Assembly: GCA_024349765.1 (NCBI GenBank)
Contig: AP026073.1
Coordinates: 3,472,001-3,536,000 of the forward strand
Direction of reading: 5' to 3'
Length of the DNA: 64,000 nucleotides
DNA from: Streptomyces nigrescens
GTDB taxonomy: Bacteria > Actinomycetota > Actinomycetes > Streptomycetales > Streptomycetaceae
The first letter of the stretch is position 1. Every line of letters begins with the position of its first letter. The notes under the pieces are model-generated. The model saw only the letters and a program-made list of their open reading frames with translations, did no database searches and had not been told where the DNA came from. The position numbers were made by a program, and so were the translations under genes. Shown here one piece after another: positions 41,107-50,280 of this stretch.

Positions 41107-42039
41107 TCACCTCACCAGTCGGGCGCTGAGCTTGACCAGGGTCGCGGTGTCCAGGCCGAGTCCCTTGCGGAGGTAGCCGTCGAGGCTGCCGTAGTCCTGT
41201 TCGGCCTGGTGGAGGGCCGCTCGTAGGTAGTCCTCGCGGACCTCCTGGAGCGGGATCAGGAGGTCGGGGTTCTGCATCAGGCCGGCGTTCTTGAGTGCCT
41301 CCCGGGTGTTGCGGTCCGCCTCGGCGCGCAGCTCGTTGGAGAGCAGGTAGTCGCCGGTGGCGGTGCGGTCCGGGACGCCGACGGCGCGGAGCAGCAGATA
41401 GCTCAGCCAGCCGGTGCGGTCCTTGCCGGAGGTGCAGTGGTAGAGGAGCGGGGACTGGTCGTGGTCCGCTATGTCGCGGAGGGTCTGCGCGAAGCGTTCG
41501 CGGTTCTCCTTGGTGGTGACGAAGTTGCGGTAGATCGACCGCATCAGCTCCTCCGCCTTGCCGTCGCCGAGCAACTCCTGCTGTTTGGCCGGGTCCTTGG
41601 TGCCGATGGCCGCCATCGTCTTCTCGTAGAGGCCGAGGTCGTTCACGGACCGTGAGGTGGCGGACAGCCCGGCGGGCAGGCGGTCCGCGCCCTCACGCTG
41701 GACCTCCAGTGGGACGCGGAAGTCCACCACGGTCCGCAGGTGCAGCGCGGACAGTTTCGCCACATCGGCGTCGGTGAGCTTGCCGAGCCCGTCGGCCCGG
41801 AAGACCTGGCCGTAGCGGACGTGCTGCCCGAGGCCGGTGCGGTACCCGCCGAGGTCGCGGACGTTCACCGCGCCCTGCAGCGCGATGCGGTGGACGGTAT
41901 CGGCGCTCCGCTCGTGCTGCGGGGCGGTGACGCCTGGGGGCTGGGCCGGGGTGTCGGCGACGGCCCAGGCAGGAAGGACGCCGAGGGTGAGCACGGAGGC
42001 TACGGCGGCCGCGGTCAGTCGTACAGGGGTAGTGCGCAT
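41107..42039 (-). CDS. Secreted tyrosine-protein phosphatase (Y_phosphatase3 family)
   Basis: Protein of 310 aa. Signal peptide at residues 1-28 (RLTAAAVASVLTLGVLPAWA). Phosphatase domain: 'GAVNVRDLGGYRTGLGQHVR' and 'GQVFRADGLGKLTDADVAKL' at its start and the CX5R loop 'LLYHCTSGKDRTGWLSYLLL' (Cys202, Arg208). The 'FRADGL...LRTVVDFR' pattern is that of the LipA/PtpB-like dual-specificity phosphatases of actinobacteria and mycobacterial PtpB. The ATG has AGGGAG upstream. Secreted enzymes of this group hydrolyse phosphotyrosine, phosphoinositides or other phosphate esters. It lies downstream of ipdC on the same strand after a 62-bp gap of tandem duplications, so co-transcription is possible. Confidence 0.87.
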   Translation of the reverse strand: MRTTPVRLTAAAVASVLTLGVLPAWAVADTPAQPPGVTAPQHERSADTVHRIALQGAVNVRDLGGYRTGLGQHVRYGQVFRADGLGKLTDADVAKLSALHLRTVVDFRVPLEVQREGADRLPAGLSATSRSVNDLGLYEKTMAAIGTKDPAKQQELLGDGKAEELMRSIYRNFVTTKENRERFAQTLRDIADHDQSPLLYHCTSGKDRTGWLSYLLLRAVGVPDRTATGDYLLSNELRAEADRNTREALKNAGLMQNPDLLIPLQEVREDYLRAALHQAEQDYGSLDGYLRKGLGLDTATLVKLSARLVR

Positions 42040-42049
42040 CACATCAACT

Positions 42050-42119
42050 CCCTGTGTTCGAGTCCCTGTGTTCGAGGGGAAGTTCAGCTGACGAGGGGAA
42101 ATCAGCTGACGAGGGGAAG
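42050..42119. repeat. Two adjacent short tandem duplications (14 bp and 18 bp)
   Basis: CCCTGTGTTCGAGK is doubled at 42050-42077 and TCAGCTGACGAGGGGAAR at 42084-42119. The second pair includes the stop codon region of ipdC and places extra stops after it. Confidence 0.88.
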
Positions 42120-43184
42120 GGCGCGCAGCGTGTGCTGCGCTTCGGTCATGACGCGGTGGACGAGCTCGGCGCAGGACGGCAGGTCGTCGATCAGGCCCGC
42201 GACCTGGCCCGACGCCATCACCCCGAGGTCGGTGCGGCCCTCGACCATCGAGGCCTTGAGCAGCATCGGGGTATTGGCGGCCAGCAGTACCTGACTCCAC
42301 ATCAGGTTCTTGCCGTGCTTCATGGCCAGGCCGTCGCGCACCATCTGTGCCCAGCTCATGCCGGAGCCGCGTCGGAACGCGGCGGCGTGGCGCACCGCGC
42401 GCAGCAGCGCCGCGAGCCGTCCCGAGCGCTCCAGCGCGTCGACCAGCTCGCTGCGCAGCATCCGGTGCGGCAGGCCGTCGACCTTGGTGGTGACGGTGAT
42501 GTCCTGGACCGTCGCGGCCAGGTACGTGGCCTTGACCGAGTCCGGGACGGTGCTGTCGGAGGTGAGCAGGAAGCGCGTGCCCATGGCGATCCCGGCGGCT
42601 CCGTACGCCAGCGCGGCGACCAGGCCCCGGCCGTCGTGGAAGCCGCCGGCCGCGATCACGGGGATGTCCACGGCATCGACGACCTGGGGGAGGAGGACGG
42701 TCGTGGCCACGTTCCCGGTGTGGCCGCCGCCCTCGCCGCCCTGCACCACGACCGCGTCGGCGCCCCACGCGGCGACCTTCTCGGCGTGCCGCTTGGCGCC
42801 GATGGACGGGATGACGACCACCCCGGCGTCCTTGAGCCGGGCGATCAGCTCGCGGGAGGGAGCGAGGGCGAACGAGGCGACCTTGACGCCCTCGTCGATG
42901 ATGAGGCGGACGCGCTCGGCGGCGTCGCCCGCGTCCGCCCGCAGATTGACCCCGAACGGCGCGTCCGTACGGGACCTGACCTCGCGCACGGCCGAACGCA
43001 GCTGCTCGACGGTCATGGTGGCGGAGGCGAGGATGCCCAGCGCGCCCGCGTTGGCGGTGGCCGAGACGAGCCGGGGGCCGGCCACCCAGCCCATGCCGGT
43101 CTGCACGATCGGGTGCCGCACCCCGACGAGCTCGGTCAGCGGGGTCTCGATCCTCACGTCCGTCGGGCGGCGGGTGTCGCTCAT
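42102..43184 (-). CDS. ipdC: Flavin-dependent nitronate-monooxygenase-like protein, IpdC
   Basis: Protein of 360 aa, TIM-barrel FMN enzyme of the 2-nitropropane dioxygenase family. 'RHPIVQTGMGWVAGPRLVSA' at the N-terminus, 'GADAVVVQGGEGGGHTGNVA', the phosphate-binding 'IPVIAAGGFHDGRGLVAALA' and 'GIAMGTRFLLTSDSTVPDSV'. In M. tuberculosis IpdC (Rv3553) takes part in preparing ring C/D intermediates before EchA20. It is the last gene of the echA20-ipdA-ipdB-ipdC operon; its ATG overlaps the ipdB stop by ATGA. The stop codon lies inside a duplicated 18-bp sequence. Confidence 0.88.
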   Translation of the reverse strand: MSDTRRPTDVRIETPLTELVGVRHPIVQTGMGWVAGPRLVSATANAGALGILASATMTVEQLRSAVREVRSRTDAPFGVNLRADAGDAAERVRLIIDEGVKVASFALAPSRELIARLKDAGVVVIPSIGAKRHAEKVAAWGADAVVVQGGEGGGHTGNVATTVLLPQVVDAVDIPVIAAGGFHDGRGLVAALAYGAAGIAMGTRFLLTSDSTVPDSVKATYLAATVQDITVTTKVDGLPHRMLRSELVDALERSGRLAALLRAVRHAAAFRRGSGMSWAQMVRDGLAMKHGKNLMWSQVLLAANTPMLLKASMVEGRTDLGVMASGQVAGLIDDLPSCAELVHRVMTEAQHTLRALPLVS

Positions 43185-43948
43185 GCCGGCACCTCGCGTT
43201 CCCGCAGTCCCTTGGGGTCCACCACCTCGCGGATCAGCCGTAGCTCCTCGGCCGTCGGCTCGCGGGTGTACGGCACCTCGTCCGGGATGGTGAGCGCGAA
43301 GCCGGTGGCGTCGGCGATCTGGTCGACCGTGACACCGGGGTGGCGCGAGCGCAGCCGCATCGTGCGGTCCGGGGTCTCGAAGTCGAAGACGCCCAGGTCG
43401 CTGATGACCTCCGGGATGCGGTGGTAGCGGCTCGCGGACGGGCCGGCCGCCGCGGCGCGGTCGTAGCCGACGCCCGACACCATGTCGACCCGCTCGACGA
43501 AGACGCGCGGGGAGTGCCGCGGTACCCAGTAACTGGTCGGGTTGTTGAGGGTGTTGATCGGCGCGCCGCGCACACCGAGGAGCTGGCGCTTGGGCCGGGA
43601 CCAGTCGCCGATGCAGCTGATGTTCTGGTTGCCGTGCCGGTCCAGCTGGCTGGCGCCCATCATCACGTGCCGCCGCCCGGTGGCCACCAGCGCCAGGTGC
43701 TGGCGGTACGGCAGCCAGCCCTCGACCACCTGGGCCGTGGCGCCGACCGCCGGTACGTCGCCGATGAGCAGCGCCTCGCCGTCCGTCAGCAGCAGGTCGG
43801 GGGAGAAGGTGAGCCTCGCCAGCCGGGCGCCGATCATCGGGATCGTGCCCATGGGGCTGGCCAGCACCTCGCCCGCGTCCCGCCAGGCCTCGGCGCAGGC
43901 CACCACGCAGTACTCGGCCCGGGTCGCCGTCGTCGCGCCTCCGCTCAT
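43181..43948 (-). CDS. ipdB: CoA-transferase-like subunit B, IpdB (COCHEA-CoA hydrolase)
   Basis: Protein of 255 aa, class I CoA-transferase beta-like fold. Pattern 'EYCVVACAEAWRDAGEVLAS', 'MMGASQLDRHGNQNISCIGD' (a hallmark of this family) and 'FVERVDMVSGVGYDRAAAAG'. IpdAB looks like a CoA-transferase but in M. tuberculosis works as a hydrolase that opens ring C of COCHEA-CoA. It overlaps both ipdA and ipdC by four bases, so the subunits are made in step. Confidence 0.88.
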   Translation of the reverse strand: MSGGATTATRAEYCVVACAEAWRDAGEVLASPMGTIPMIGARLARLTFSPDLLLTDGEALLIGDVPAVGATAQVVEGWLPYRQHLALVATGRRHVMMGASQLDRHGNQNISCIGDWSRPKRQLLGVRGAPINTLNNPTSYWVPRHSPRVFVERVDMVSGVGYDRAAAAGPSASRYHRIPEVISDLGVFDFETPDRTMRLRSRHPGVTVDQIADATGFALTIPDEVPYTREPTAEELRLIREVVDPKGLREREVPA

Positions 43949-44811
43949 GCTTCCTCCTCGTGGAACGCCGCAACGGCGGCCTGGTACGCGGCCTCGTCGC
44001 CCGACAGGAACTGCTCGGTGAAGGCCCGCCAGGCCTCGGGGTCACGGGCGGCCTGGGTGTAGGCGCGCTGGAACGTCTCGTCGCGGTCGTAGTCGGGGGC
44101 GCAGGAGGTGAAGTGCGCACCGTTCGGGGTCTCCACCACACCGTTCACGAACGCCCGCTTGACCAGCAGTGATTGCGGGCCTTGCGCCTTGAGCAGCTCC
44201 GCGGTGTCCACGATCCGCTCGCAGGAGAGGTAGGCCTGGTCGGCGGCCTGGCAGAACAGGTCGTCGAAGTACGGGTCCGGGCCCAGGTACTGGCCGTTGC
44301 CGTGGACGTCCGCCCGGTTGAGGTGCACCAGCGCGGCGTCCAGCCGCAGGGCCGGTACGGCGACGAGCTCCTCGCCGTCCTCGTAGGGGGACCTGACCGT
44401 CCGCAGCCGCGGGTTGACGGTCATGACGTCCGAGGCGAGGCCGGCGCGGATCGGCATGAACGGCAGCCGGTGCGCGGCCGCGGTCAGGCCCCACATGAAC
44501 ATGGCCTCGTCCAGCTCCACCATCTCGAACGCGGCGCGCTGCCGGGCCGCCCCGAAGTGCGGTTCCAACGGAATGGAGTCCAGGGTGGCGAAGGCGGCGA
44601 CCAGTTTGCGGATCTTCCCGGCGGCGGCGAGCAGTCCGACGTCGGGACCGCCGTAACTCACCACCGTCAGATCGGTGAGGTCGGACCGCAGCAGTGCGCG
44701 GACCAGCGCCATCGGCTTGCGGCGGGAGCCCCAGCCGCCGATGCCGAGGGTCATGCCGCTCTCCAGCCGGCCGACCGCCTCCTCGGCGGTCATCGTCTTG
44801 TCCCTGCTCAT
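43945..44811 (-). CDS. ipdA: CoA-transferase-like subunit A, IpdA (COCHEA-CoA hydrolase)
   Basis: Protein of 288 aa, class I CoA-transferase alpha-like fold: 'TAEEAVGRLESGMTLGIGGW' with the GxGG turn, 'LTVVSYGGPDVGLLAAAGKI' and 'LNRADVHGNGQYLGPDPYFD'. It forms the heteromer with IpdB for ring C opening. The ATG at 44811 overlaps the echA20 stop (ATGA). Length and motifs match the mycobacterial protein. Confidence 0.88.
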   Translation of the reverse strand: MSRDKTMTAEEAVGRLESGMTLGIGGWGSRRKPMALVRALLRSDLTDLTVVSYGGPDVGLLAAAGKIRKLVAAFATLDSIPLEPHFGAARQRAAFEMVELDEAMFMWGLTAAAHRLPFMPIRAGLASDVMTVNPRLRTVRSPYEDGEELVAVPALRLDAALVHLNRADVHGNGQYLGPDPYFDDLFCQAADQAYLSCERIVDTAELLKAQGPQSLLVKRAFVNGVVETPNGAHFTSCAPDYDRDETFQRAYTQAARDPEAWRAFTEQFLSGDEAAYQAAVAAFHEEEA

Positions 44812-45605
44812 GGCTGCCGCTCCTTTCCGGTGGCGGTGGCGGTGGCGGCGTGAGCTTCGGTGCCGGCGCCGGTGCCGAACGTGTCGCGGACCCGGTCGGC
44901 GACGCCGCTGAGGTTGGCCTCGAAGGTGAAGCCCTGTTCGAAGCGGTAGCTGCGGCGGACGTCCACCGGGTCGATGCCGTTGATCGCGGCCTTGGCGAGG
45001 CGGATCAGATAGCCGTCCTTGGCGGCGATCTCGCGGGCCAACTCCAGTGCGGACTCGCGGAGTTGCTCGCGTGGCACCACCCGCCACACCGAGCCGTGCC
45101 GGTGGAGTTCCTGTGCGGTGGCGGTACGGGAGGTGTAGTACAGCGCCCGCATCAGGTGCTGGGGGACCAGCCGGGCCAGGTGGGTGGCGGCGCCGAGCGC
45201 GCCCCGGTCCAGCTCGGGCAGCCCGAAGGTCGCGTCCTCGCTCGCCACGATCGCGTCCGCGTTGCCGACCAGCCCGATCCCGCCGCCCAGACAGAAGCCG
45301 TGCACGGCGGCGACCACCGGCACCTCGCAGTCGTAGACGGCGGCGAACGCGTCGTAGCAGCCGCGATTGGCGCCGATCAGTGCCTGGTGGCCGTCCGTGC
45401 GCTGCATTTCCTTGATGTCGACGCCGGCGTTGAAGCCGCGGCCCGCTGCGGTCAGCACCACGCAGCGCACCTTCGGGTCGGCCCCGGCGGCGCGTACCGC
45501 GGCGGCGAGGTCGTACCAGCCCCGCACGGGAAGGGCGTTGACCGGAGGGAAGTCCACGGTGACAACGGCGATGCCCTCTTCGGGGGCGGAGGTGGAGACA
45601 CCCAT
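44808..45605 (-). CDS. echA20: Crotonase-family ring D hydrolase, EchA20-like
   Basis: Protein of 265 aa from the ATG at 45605; an ATG at 45635 lies inside the 16-bp operator and is less likely. Crotonase fold: 'GIAVVTVDFPPVNALPVRGW', oxyanion-hole 'VLTAAGRGFNAGVDIKEMQR' and 'VPVVAAVHGFCLGGGIGLVG', then 'TFGLPELDRGALGAATHLAR'. In M. tuberculosis EchA20 hydrolyses ring D of HIEC-CoA to give COCHEA-CoA, the substrate of IpdAB encoded immediately downstream. The last 15 residues (THAATATATG-like) are a low-complexity tail. Confidence 0.87.
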   Translation of the reverse strand: MGVSTSAPEEGIAVVTVDFPPVNALPVRGWYDLAAAVRAAGADPKVRCVVLTAAGRGFNAGVDIKEMQRTDGHQALIGANRGCYDAFAAVYDCEVPVVAAVHGFCLGGGIGLVGNADAIVASEDATFGLPELDRGALGAATHLARLVPQHLMRALYYTSRTATAQELHRHGSVWRVVPREQLRESALELAREIAAKDGYLIRLAKAAINGIDPVDVRRSYRFEQGFTFEANLSGVADRVRDTFGTGAGTEAHAATATATGKERQP

Positions 45606-45627
45606 GAGCAGATCAGCTACCTTTCCA

Positions 45628-45643
45628 CCAAACATTTGTTAGG
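45628..45643. promoter_or_regulatory. KstR2-like operator, second copy (CCTAACAAATGTTTGG on minus strand)
   Basis: This site differs by one base from the 16-mer at 32263 when read on the minus strand. It lies in the 78-bp gap between the divergent echA20 and SDR genes and controls access to both promoters. Its conservation at two divergent promoters 13 kb apart supports a shared repressor. Confidence 0.8.
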
Positions 45644-45683
45644 CGGAAGATAGCAGCGGTCAGCGCGCTGCGGGAGGTGTGCA

Positions 45684-46460
45684 TTGGCAGCGATCACCGA
45701 TCTGTCCGGACACGTCGCCGTCGTCACCGGGGGAACCCGGGGCGTCGGCGCGGGAATCACCCGCGCCCTGCTCGCCGCCGGCGCCGAGGTGGTGGCCTGC
45801 GCACGACGCCCCCCGGACAAGCCCGTCGAAGCGGCCGGGCGCACCGCCCGCTTCCGCCCGCTCGACCTGCGTGATCCGGACGCGGTCGGCGCGTTCTTCG
45901 ACCGGGTCCGCGACGACCACGGGCGGCTGGACACCCTGGTCAACAACGCCGGCGGCACCCCGTTCCGGCTGCTCGCCGACAGCGACCCCCGGCACGCCGC
46001 CCGGCTCGTCGAACTCAACCTCGTCGCCCCGCTGACCGCCTCGCTCGCCGCGTACGCGCTGATGCACCGTCAGGAACGCGGCGGGTCGATCATCATGATC
46101 GGCAGCGTCAGCGGAACCCGGCCCTCACCGGGCACGGCGATCTACGGCGCCGCCAAGGCGGGCCTGGACAACCTGGCCCGCTCCATGGCCGTGGAATGGG
46201 CGCCCCACGTGCGCGTCAACACCCTCGTCCTCGGCATGGTCCGCACCGAACTGTCCCACCTCCACTACGGCGACGAGGACGGCATCGCCGCCGTCGGCCG
46301 CACCGTCCCGCTCGGCCGGCTCGCCGAGCCGACGGAGATCGGCGACGCCTGCGTCTTCCTCGCCTCGGACCGGGCCGCGTACATCAGCGGCGCGAGTCTG
46401 CACGTCCACGGGGGCGGGGAGCGGCCGGCGTTCCTCGACGCCGCGACCGTCAACCACTGA
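45684..46460 (+). CDS. Short-chain dehydrogenase, Rv3549c-like
   Basis: Protein of 258 aa from a TTG start (GGGAGG 8 nt upstream). Classical SDR: 'HVAVVTGGTRGVGAGITRAL' NAD(P) site, 'LDTLVNNAGGTPFRLLADSD', Ser in 'SIIMIGSVSGTRPSPGTAIY' and Tyr/Lys in 'AIYGAAKAGLDNLARSMAVE'. It is divergent from echA20 and followed by a second SDR, the same order as Rv3549c-Rv3548c next to echA20 in M. tuberculosis. It presumably oxidises or reduces a hydroxy/keto group on a ring C/D intermediate; the exact substrate is not established. Confidence 0.82.
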   Translation: MAAITDLSGHVAVVTGGTRGVGAGITRALLAAGAEVVACARRPPDKPVEAAGRTARFRPLDLRDPDAVGAFFDRVRDDHGRLDTLVNNAGGTPFRLLADSDPRHAARLVELNLVAPLTASLAAYALMHRQERGGSIIMIGSVSGTRPSPGTAIYGAAKAGLDNLARSMAVEWAPHVRVNTLVLGMVRTELSHLHYGDEDGIAAVGRTVPLGRLAEPTEIGDACVFLASDRAAYISGASLHVHGGGERPAFLDAATVNH

Positions 46461-46481
46461 TCTCCACCGAGAGGATGCACC

Positions 46482-47393
46482 ATGACCGGAATCTGCACCG
46501 GACGCGTCGCCGTCGTCACCGGCGCGGGACGAGGACTGGGCCGCGCGCACGCCCTCGCCTTCGCCGCGGAGGGGGCGAAGGTCGTCGTCAACGACCTCGG
46601 CGTCGGCCTCGACGGCAGCGGAGGGGCCGCCGGCCCGGCCCAGCAGGTCGTCGACGAGATCCGCGCGCTGGGCGGCGAGGCCGTCGCCCACGGCGGCGAC
46701 ATCGCCGCCACCGACGGCGCCGCCTCCCTCGTCGCCACCGCCCTGGAGACCTTCGGCCGCCTCGACACCCTCGTCAACAACGCCGGATTCCTGCGCGACC
46801 GCATGCTGGTCAACCTCGACGAGGACGACTGGGACGCCGTCATGCGCGTCCACCTCAAGGGCCACTTCCTGCCGCTCAAGCACGCCGCCGCGCACTGGCG
46901 GGCCGAGGCGAAGGCCGGCCGCACGCCCGAGGCCCGGGTGGTCAACACCAGCTCCGGGGCCGGTCTGCTCGGCAGCGTCGGCCAGGGCAACTACTCCGCC
47001 GCCAAGGCCGGGATCGTCGGCCTGACCCTCGTCGCCGCCGCCGAGATGGGCCGCTACGGCATCCAGGTCAATGCCATCGCACCGGCCGCCCGCACCCGGA
47101 TGACCGAGCAGACCTTCGCCGACACCATGGCCACGCCGGAGGGCGGCGGCTTCGACGCGATGGCGCCGGAGAACGTCTCGCCGCTGGTCGTCTGGCTGGG
47201 CTCCGGCGCCAGTGCCGGGGTCACCGGCCGGGTCTTCGAGGCCGAGGGCGGGCGGATCACCGTCATGGAGGGCTGGCGGCCCGGCCCCACCGCGGACAAG
47301 GGCGCCCGCCGGACCCCGGCCGAGGCCGGCGAGACCGCCCGCAAGCTCCTCGCCGACGCCGAACCCCCGCAGCCGGTCTACGGGGCGCACTGA
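46482..47393 (+). CDS. Short-chain dehydrogenase, Rv3548c-like
   Basis: Protein of 303 aa, longer than most SDRs. 'GRVAVVTGAGRGLGRAHALA', 'NDLGVGLDGSGGAAGPAQQV' (the pattern of multifunctional-enzyme-type 3-hydroxyacyl-CoA dehydrogenases), 'NNAGFLRDRMLVNLDEDDWD' and catalytic 'GQGNYSAAKAGIVGLTLVAA'. The MFE-2-like signature suggests a 3-hydroxyacyl-CoA substrate. It lies 21 bp after the preceding SDR gene and is very probably co-transcribed with it. Confidence 0.83.
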   Translation: MTGICTGRVAVVTGAGRGLGRAHALAFAAEGAKVVVNDLGVGLDGSGGAAGPAQQVVDEIRALGGEAVAHGGDIAATDGAASLVATALETFGRLDTLVNNAGFLRDRMLVNLDEDDWDAVMRVHLKGHFLPLKHAAAHWRAEAKAGRTPEARVVNTSSGAGLLGSVGQGNYSAAKAGIVGLTLVAAAEMGRYGIQVNAIAPAARTRMTEQTFADTMATPEGGGFDAMAPENVSPLVVWLGSGASAGVTGRVFEAEGGRITVMEGWRPGPTADKGARRTPAEAGETARKLLADAEPPQPVYGAH

Positions 47394-47534
47394 CTTCCGC
47401 TCCCTCCCTGAGGAGAGGGCACGTACGGCGTCCCTGCGGCACACCTTTCCCGGTCAGCGGGATTTCGCGCTCCCCGCCCGGGAAGTGCCCCGCTTAGCCT
47501 CCCGGGACAGCCCGACGCCCCGCAGAGGACCCCC

Positions 47535-48317
47535 ATGCTCACGGACCCCCAGAGGCAGCGCGCGGCGGAGATCCTGCGCTCCGCCGAGCACCGCCGCACG
47601 CCGGTCGCCCCGCTCATCGAGACCTTCCCGGAGATCGACACCGAGGACGCCTACGAGATCCAGCTCCTCAACATCCGGCACCGCCTCGACACCGGGGCCC
47701 GGGTGCACGGTCACAAGGTCGGCCTGTCGTCCCCCGTCATGCAGCGGATGATGGGGGTGGACGAGCCCGACTACGGCCATCTGCTCGACGACATGGCGTT
47801 GAGCGCCGACGTGCCGGTGCGCGCCGCCCGCTACTGCTACCCGCGCATCGAGGTCGAGGTCGGCTTCGTCCTCGGCGAGGACCTGCCGGGCGAGGAGTGC
47901 ACCCCGGCGGACGTGCTCGCCGCCACCGAACGCGTCGTCCCCGCACTGGAGTTGATCGACAGCAGGATCCGCGACTGGCGGATCTCCATCGCCGACACCA
48001 TCGCGGACAACGCCTCCTCCGCCGGATACGTCATCGGCGAGGGCCGCGATCCGCACGACCTGGACCTGAAGGCGATCGACGCGCGGCTCTTCCGCGGCGG
48101 TGAACTCCTCGCCGAGGGCCGCAGCGACGCCGTGCTCGGGGACCCGGCCGTCTCCGTCGCGTGGCTGGCCCGCACCGTGGCCCGCTTCGGAGTGCCCCTG
48201 AAGAAGGGGCACGTGGTGCTGCCGGGCTCGTGCACCCGGGCCGTCGACGTGATGCCCGGATCGACCTTCACCGCCGAGTTCACCGGGCTGGGCTCGGTCT
48301 CCCTCTCGTTCAGCTGA
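47535..48317 (+). CDS. hsaE: 2-hydroxypenta-2,4-dienoate hydratase, HsaE
   Basis: Protein of 260 aa of the MhpD/fumarylacetoacetase-like hydratase family: '[20 protein letters not shown]', '[20 protein letters not shown]', '[20 protein letters not shown]' and '[20 protein letters not shown]'. It adds water to the dienoate (2-hydroxyhexa-2,4-dienoate in steroid breakdown) released by HsaD. It heads the hsaE-hsaG-hsaF set, with spacing of 14 bp to hsaG and a 4-bp overlap between hsaG and hsaF. Confidence 0.9.
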   Translation: MLTDPQRQRAAEILRSAEHRRTPVAPLIETFPEIDTEDAYEIQLLNIRHRLDTGARVHGHKVGLSSPVMQRMMGVDEPDYGHLLDDMALSADVPVRAARYCYPRIEVEVGFVLGEDLPGEECTPADVLAATERVVPALELIDSRIRDWRISIADTIADNASSAGYVIGEGRDPHDLDLKAIDARLFRGGELLAEGRSDAVLGDPAVSVAWLARTVARFGVPLKKGHVVLPGSCTRAVDVMPGSTFTAEFTGLGSVSLSFS

Positions 48318-48331
48318 GGTGATTCAAGGAA

Positions 48332-49237
48332 ATGACGCCCCCCAAGACCAAGGCGAGTGCCGCGATCGTCGGATCCGGCAACATCGGCACCGATCTGCTG
48401 TACAAGCTGCTGCGCTCCGAACTCGTCGAGCCCCGCTGGATGATCGGGGTCGACCCCGACAGCGAGGGGCTGGCCCGCGCCCGCCGCGCCGGCCTGGAGG
48501 CCAGCCACGAGGGCGTCGACTGGCTCCTCGCACAGGACGAGAAGCCCGACATCGTCTTCGAGGCCACCAGCGCCTCCGTCCACCGGGCCAACGCCCCCCG
48601 CTACGCCGAACTCGGCATCAAGGCGGTCGACCTCACCCCGGCCGCCGTCGGCCCCGCCGTCGTACCGCCCGCCAACCTGCGCGGACACCTCGACCGGCCC
48701 AACGTCAACATGATCACCTGCGGCGGCCAGGCGACCATCCCCATGGTGTACGCGGTCTCCCGGATCGTCCCGGTCCGGTACGCCGAGATCGTCGCCTCGG
48801 TGGCCTCCGTCTCCGCCGGCCCCGGAACCCGCGCCAACATCGACGAGTTCACCCGCACCACCTCGCGCGGCATCGAGACCATCGGCGGCGCCGAACGCGG
48901 CAAGGCGATCATCATCCTCAACCCCGCCGAGCCACCGGTCATCATGCGCGACACCGTCTTCTGCGCGATCCCCGAGGACGCCGACCGGGCCGCGATCACC
49001 CAATCGGTCAAGGAGATCGCCGAGCAGGTCGCCGCATACGTGCCCGGCTACCGGCTGCGCGCCGAGCCGCAGTTCGACGACCCCACCCCGGCCGGCGGCG
49101 GCATGGCGCGCGTCGCGATCTTCCTGGAGGTCGAGGGCGCGGGCGACTACCTGCCGCCGTACGCCGGAAACCTCGACATCATGACCGCCGCCGCCACCAA
49201 GGTCGGCGAGGAGTTCGCGAAGGGCATACAGGCATGA
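48332..49237 (+). CDS. hsaG: Acetaldehyde/propionaldehyde dehydrogenase (acylating), HsaG
   Basis: Protein of 301 aa. Rossmann start '[20 protein letters not shown]', active-site Cys130 in '[20 protein letters not shown]' and '[20 protein letters not shown]'. It oxidises the aldehyde produced by HsaF to acyl-CoA (propionaldehyde to propionyl-CoA in the steroid pathway) with NAD and CoA. The aldolase gene starts inside its stop codon (ATGA), in line with the channelled complex that the two enzymes form. Confidence 0.92.
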   Translation: MTPPKTKASAAIVGSGNIGTDLLYKLLRSELVEPRWMIGVDPDSEGLARARRAGLEASHEGVDWLLAQDEKPDIVFEATSASVHRANAPRYAELGIKAVDLTPAAVGPAVVPPANLRGHLDRPNVNMITCGGQATIPMVYAVSRIVPVRYAEIVASVASVSAGPGTRANIDEFTRTTSRGIETIGGAERGKAIIILNPAEPPVIMRDTVFCAIPEDADRAAITQSVKEIAEQVAAYVPGYRLRAEPQFDDPTPAGGGMARVAIFLEVEGAGDYLPPYAGNLDIMTAAATKVGEEFAKGIQA

Positions 49238-50259
49238 GGACCTACTCCGACACCCTCGACATCCGGATCACCGATTCCTCGCTGCGCGACGGTTCGCACG
49301 CCAAGCGGCACCAGTTCACGGGCGAGGACGTACGGTCGGTGGTCGCGGCCCTCGACGCCGCCGGGGTCCCGGTCATCGAGGTGACGCACGGCGACGGCCT
49401 CGGCGGATCCTCGTTCAACTACGGCTTCTCCAAGACCCCCGAGCAAGAGCTGATCAAGATCGCGGCGGCCACCGCCCAACAGGCGAAGATCGCCTTCCTG
49501 ATGCTCCCCGGTCTGGGCGTGAAGGACGACATCCGCGCCGCCCACGCACACGGCGCGAGCATCTGCCGCATCGCCACCCACTGCACCGAGGCCGACATCT
49601 CCGTCCAGCACTTCGGACTCGCCCGCGACATGGGATTGGAGACCGTCGGCTTCCTGATGATGGCCCACTCGACGACACCCGAGAAGCTGGCCGAGCAGGG
49701 CCGCATCATGGCCGACGCCGGCTGCCAGTGCGTCTACGTGGTCGACTCGGCCGGGGCCATGGTCATGGACGACGTCACCGCCCGGGTCGAGGCCCTGGTG
49801 GACGCGCTCGGCGACGACGCCCAGGTCGGCTTCCACGGGCACGAGAACCTCGCCCTCGGCACCGGCAACTCGATCGCCGCCATCAAGGCCGGCGCCCTCC
49901 AGATCGACGGATCCACCCGTCGCCTCGGAGCCGGCGCGGGCAACACCGCCGTCGAGGCGCTGGTCGCCGTCTGCGCCAAGATGGGCATCCGCACCGGCAT
50001 CGACGTACTGAAGATCATCGACGCGGCCGAGGACGTGGTCCGCCCGGTGATGGACGACGAGTGCCAACTCGACCGGCTCGCCCTGCTGATGGGCCACGCC
50101 GGCGTCTACTCCAGCTTCCTCAAGCACGCCTACCGGCAGGCCGAGCGCTACGGCGTCTCCGGCGCCGAGATCCTGCTGCGCGCGGGCGAGCGCCGCCTCG
50201 TCGGTGGCCAGGAGGACCAGCTCATCGACATCGCCGTGGAACTCGCCGCACAGAACTGA
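49234..50259 (+). CDS. hsaF: 4-hydroxy-2-oxovalerate/oxohexanoate aldolase, HsaF
   Basis: Protein of 341 aa, DmpG family. HMGL-like TIM barrel with metal-site residues in '[20 protein letters not shown]' and '[20 protein letters not shown]', and the C-terminal communication domain ('[20 protein letters not shown]'). It cleaves 4-hydroxy-2-oxohexanoate to pyruvate and propionaldehyde, passing the aldehyde to HsaG. Translationally coupled to hsaG. kshA follows 21 bp downstream after GGAAGGAGG. Confidence 0.92.
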   Translation: MRTYSDTLDIRITDSSLRDGSHAKRHQFTGEDVRSVVAALDAAGVPVIEVTHGDGLGGSSFNYGFSKTPEQELIKIAAATAQQAKIAFLMLPGLGVKDDIRAAHAHGASICRIATHCTEADISVQHFGLARDMGLETVGFLMMAHSTTPEKLAEQGRIMADAGCQCVYVVDSAGAMVMDDVTARVEALVDALGDDAQVGFHGHENLALGTGNSIAAIKAGALQIDGSTRRLGAGAGNTAVEALVAVCAKMGIRTGIDVLKIIDAAEDVVRPVMDDECQLDRLALLMGHAGVYSSFLKHAYRQAERYGVSGAEILLRAGERRLVGGQEDQLIDIAVELAAQN

Positions 50260-50280
50260 GCGGCCGGAAGGAGGAACGAG

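Noticed and set aside
40473-41176. Several 100-190-aa frames in the gene-poor stretch
   Set aside because: No domain, ribosome site or consistent codon bias in any frame; left as unexplained sequence.
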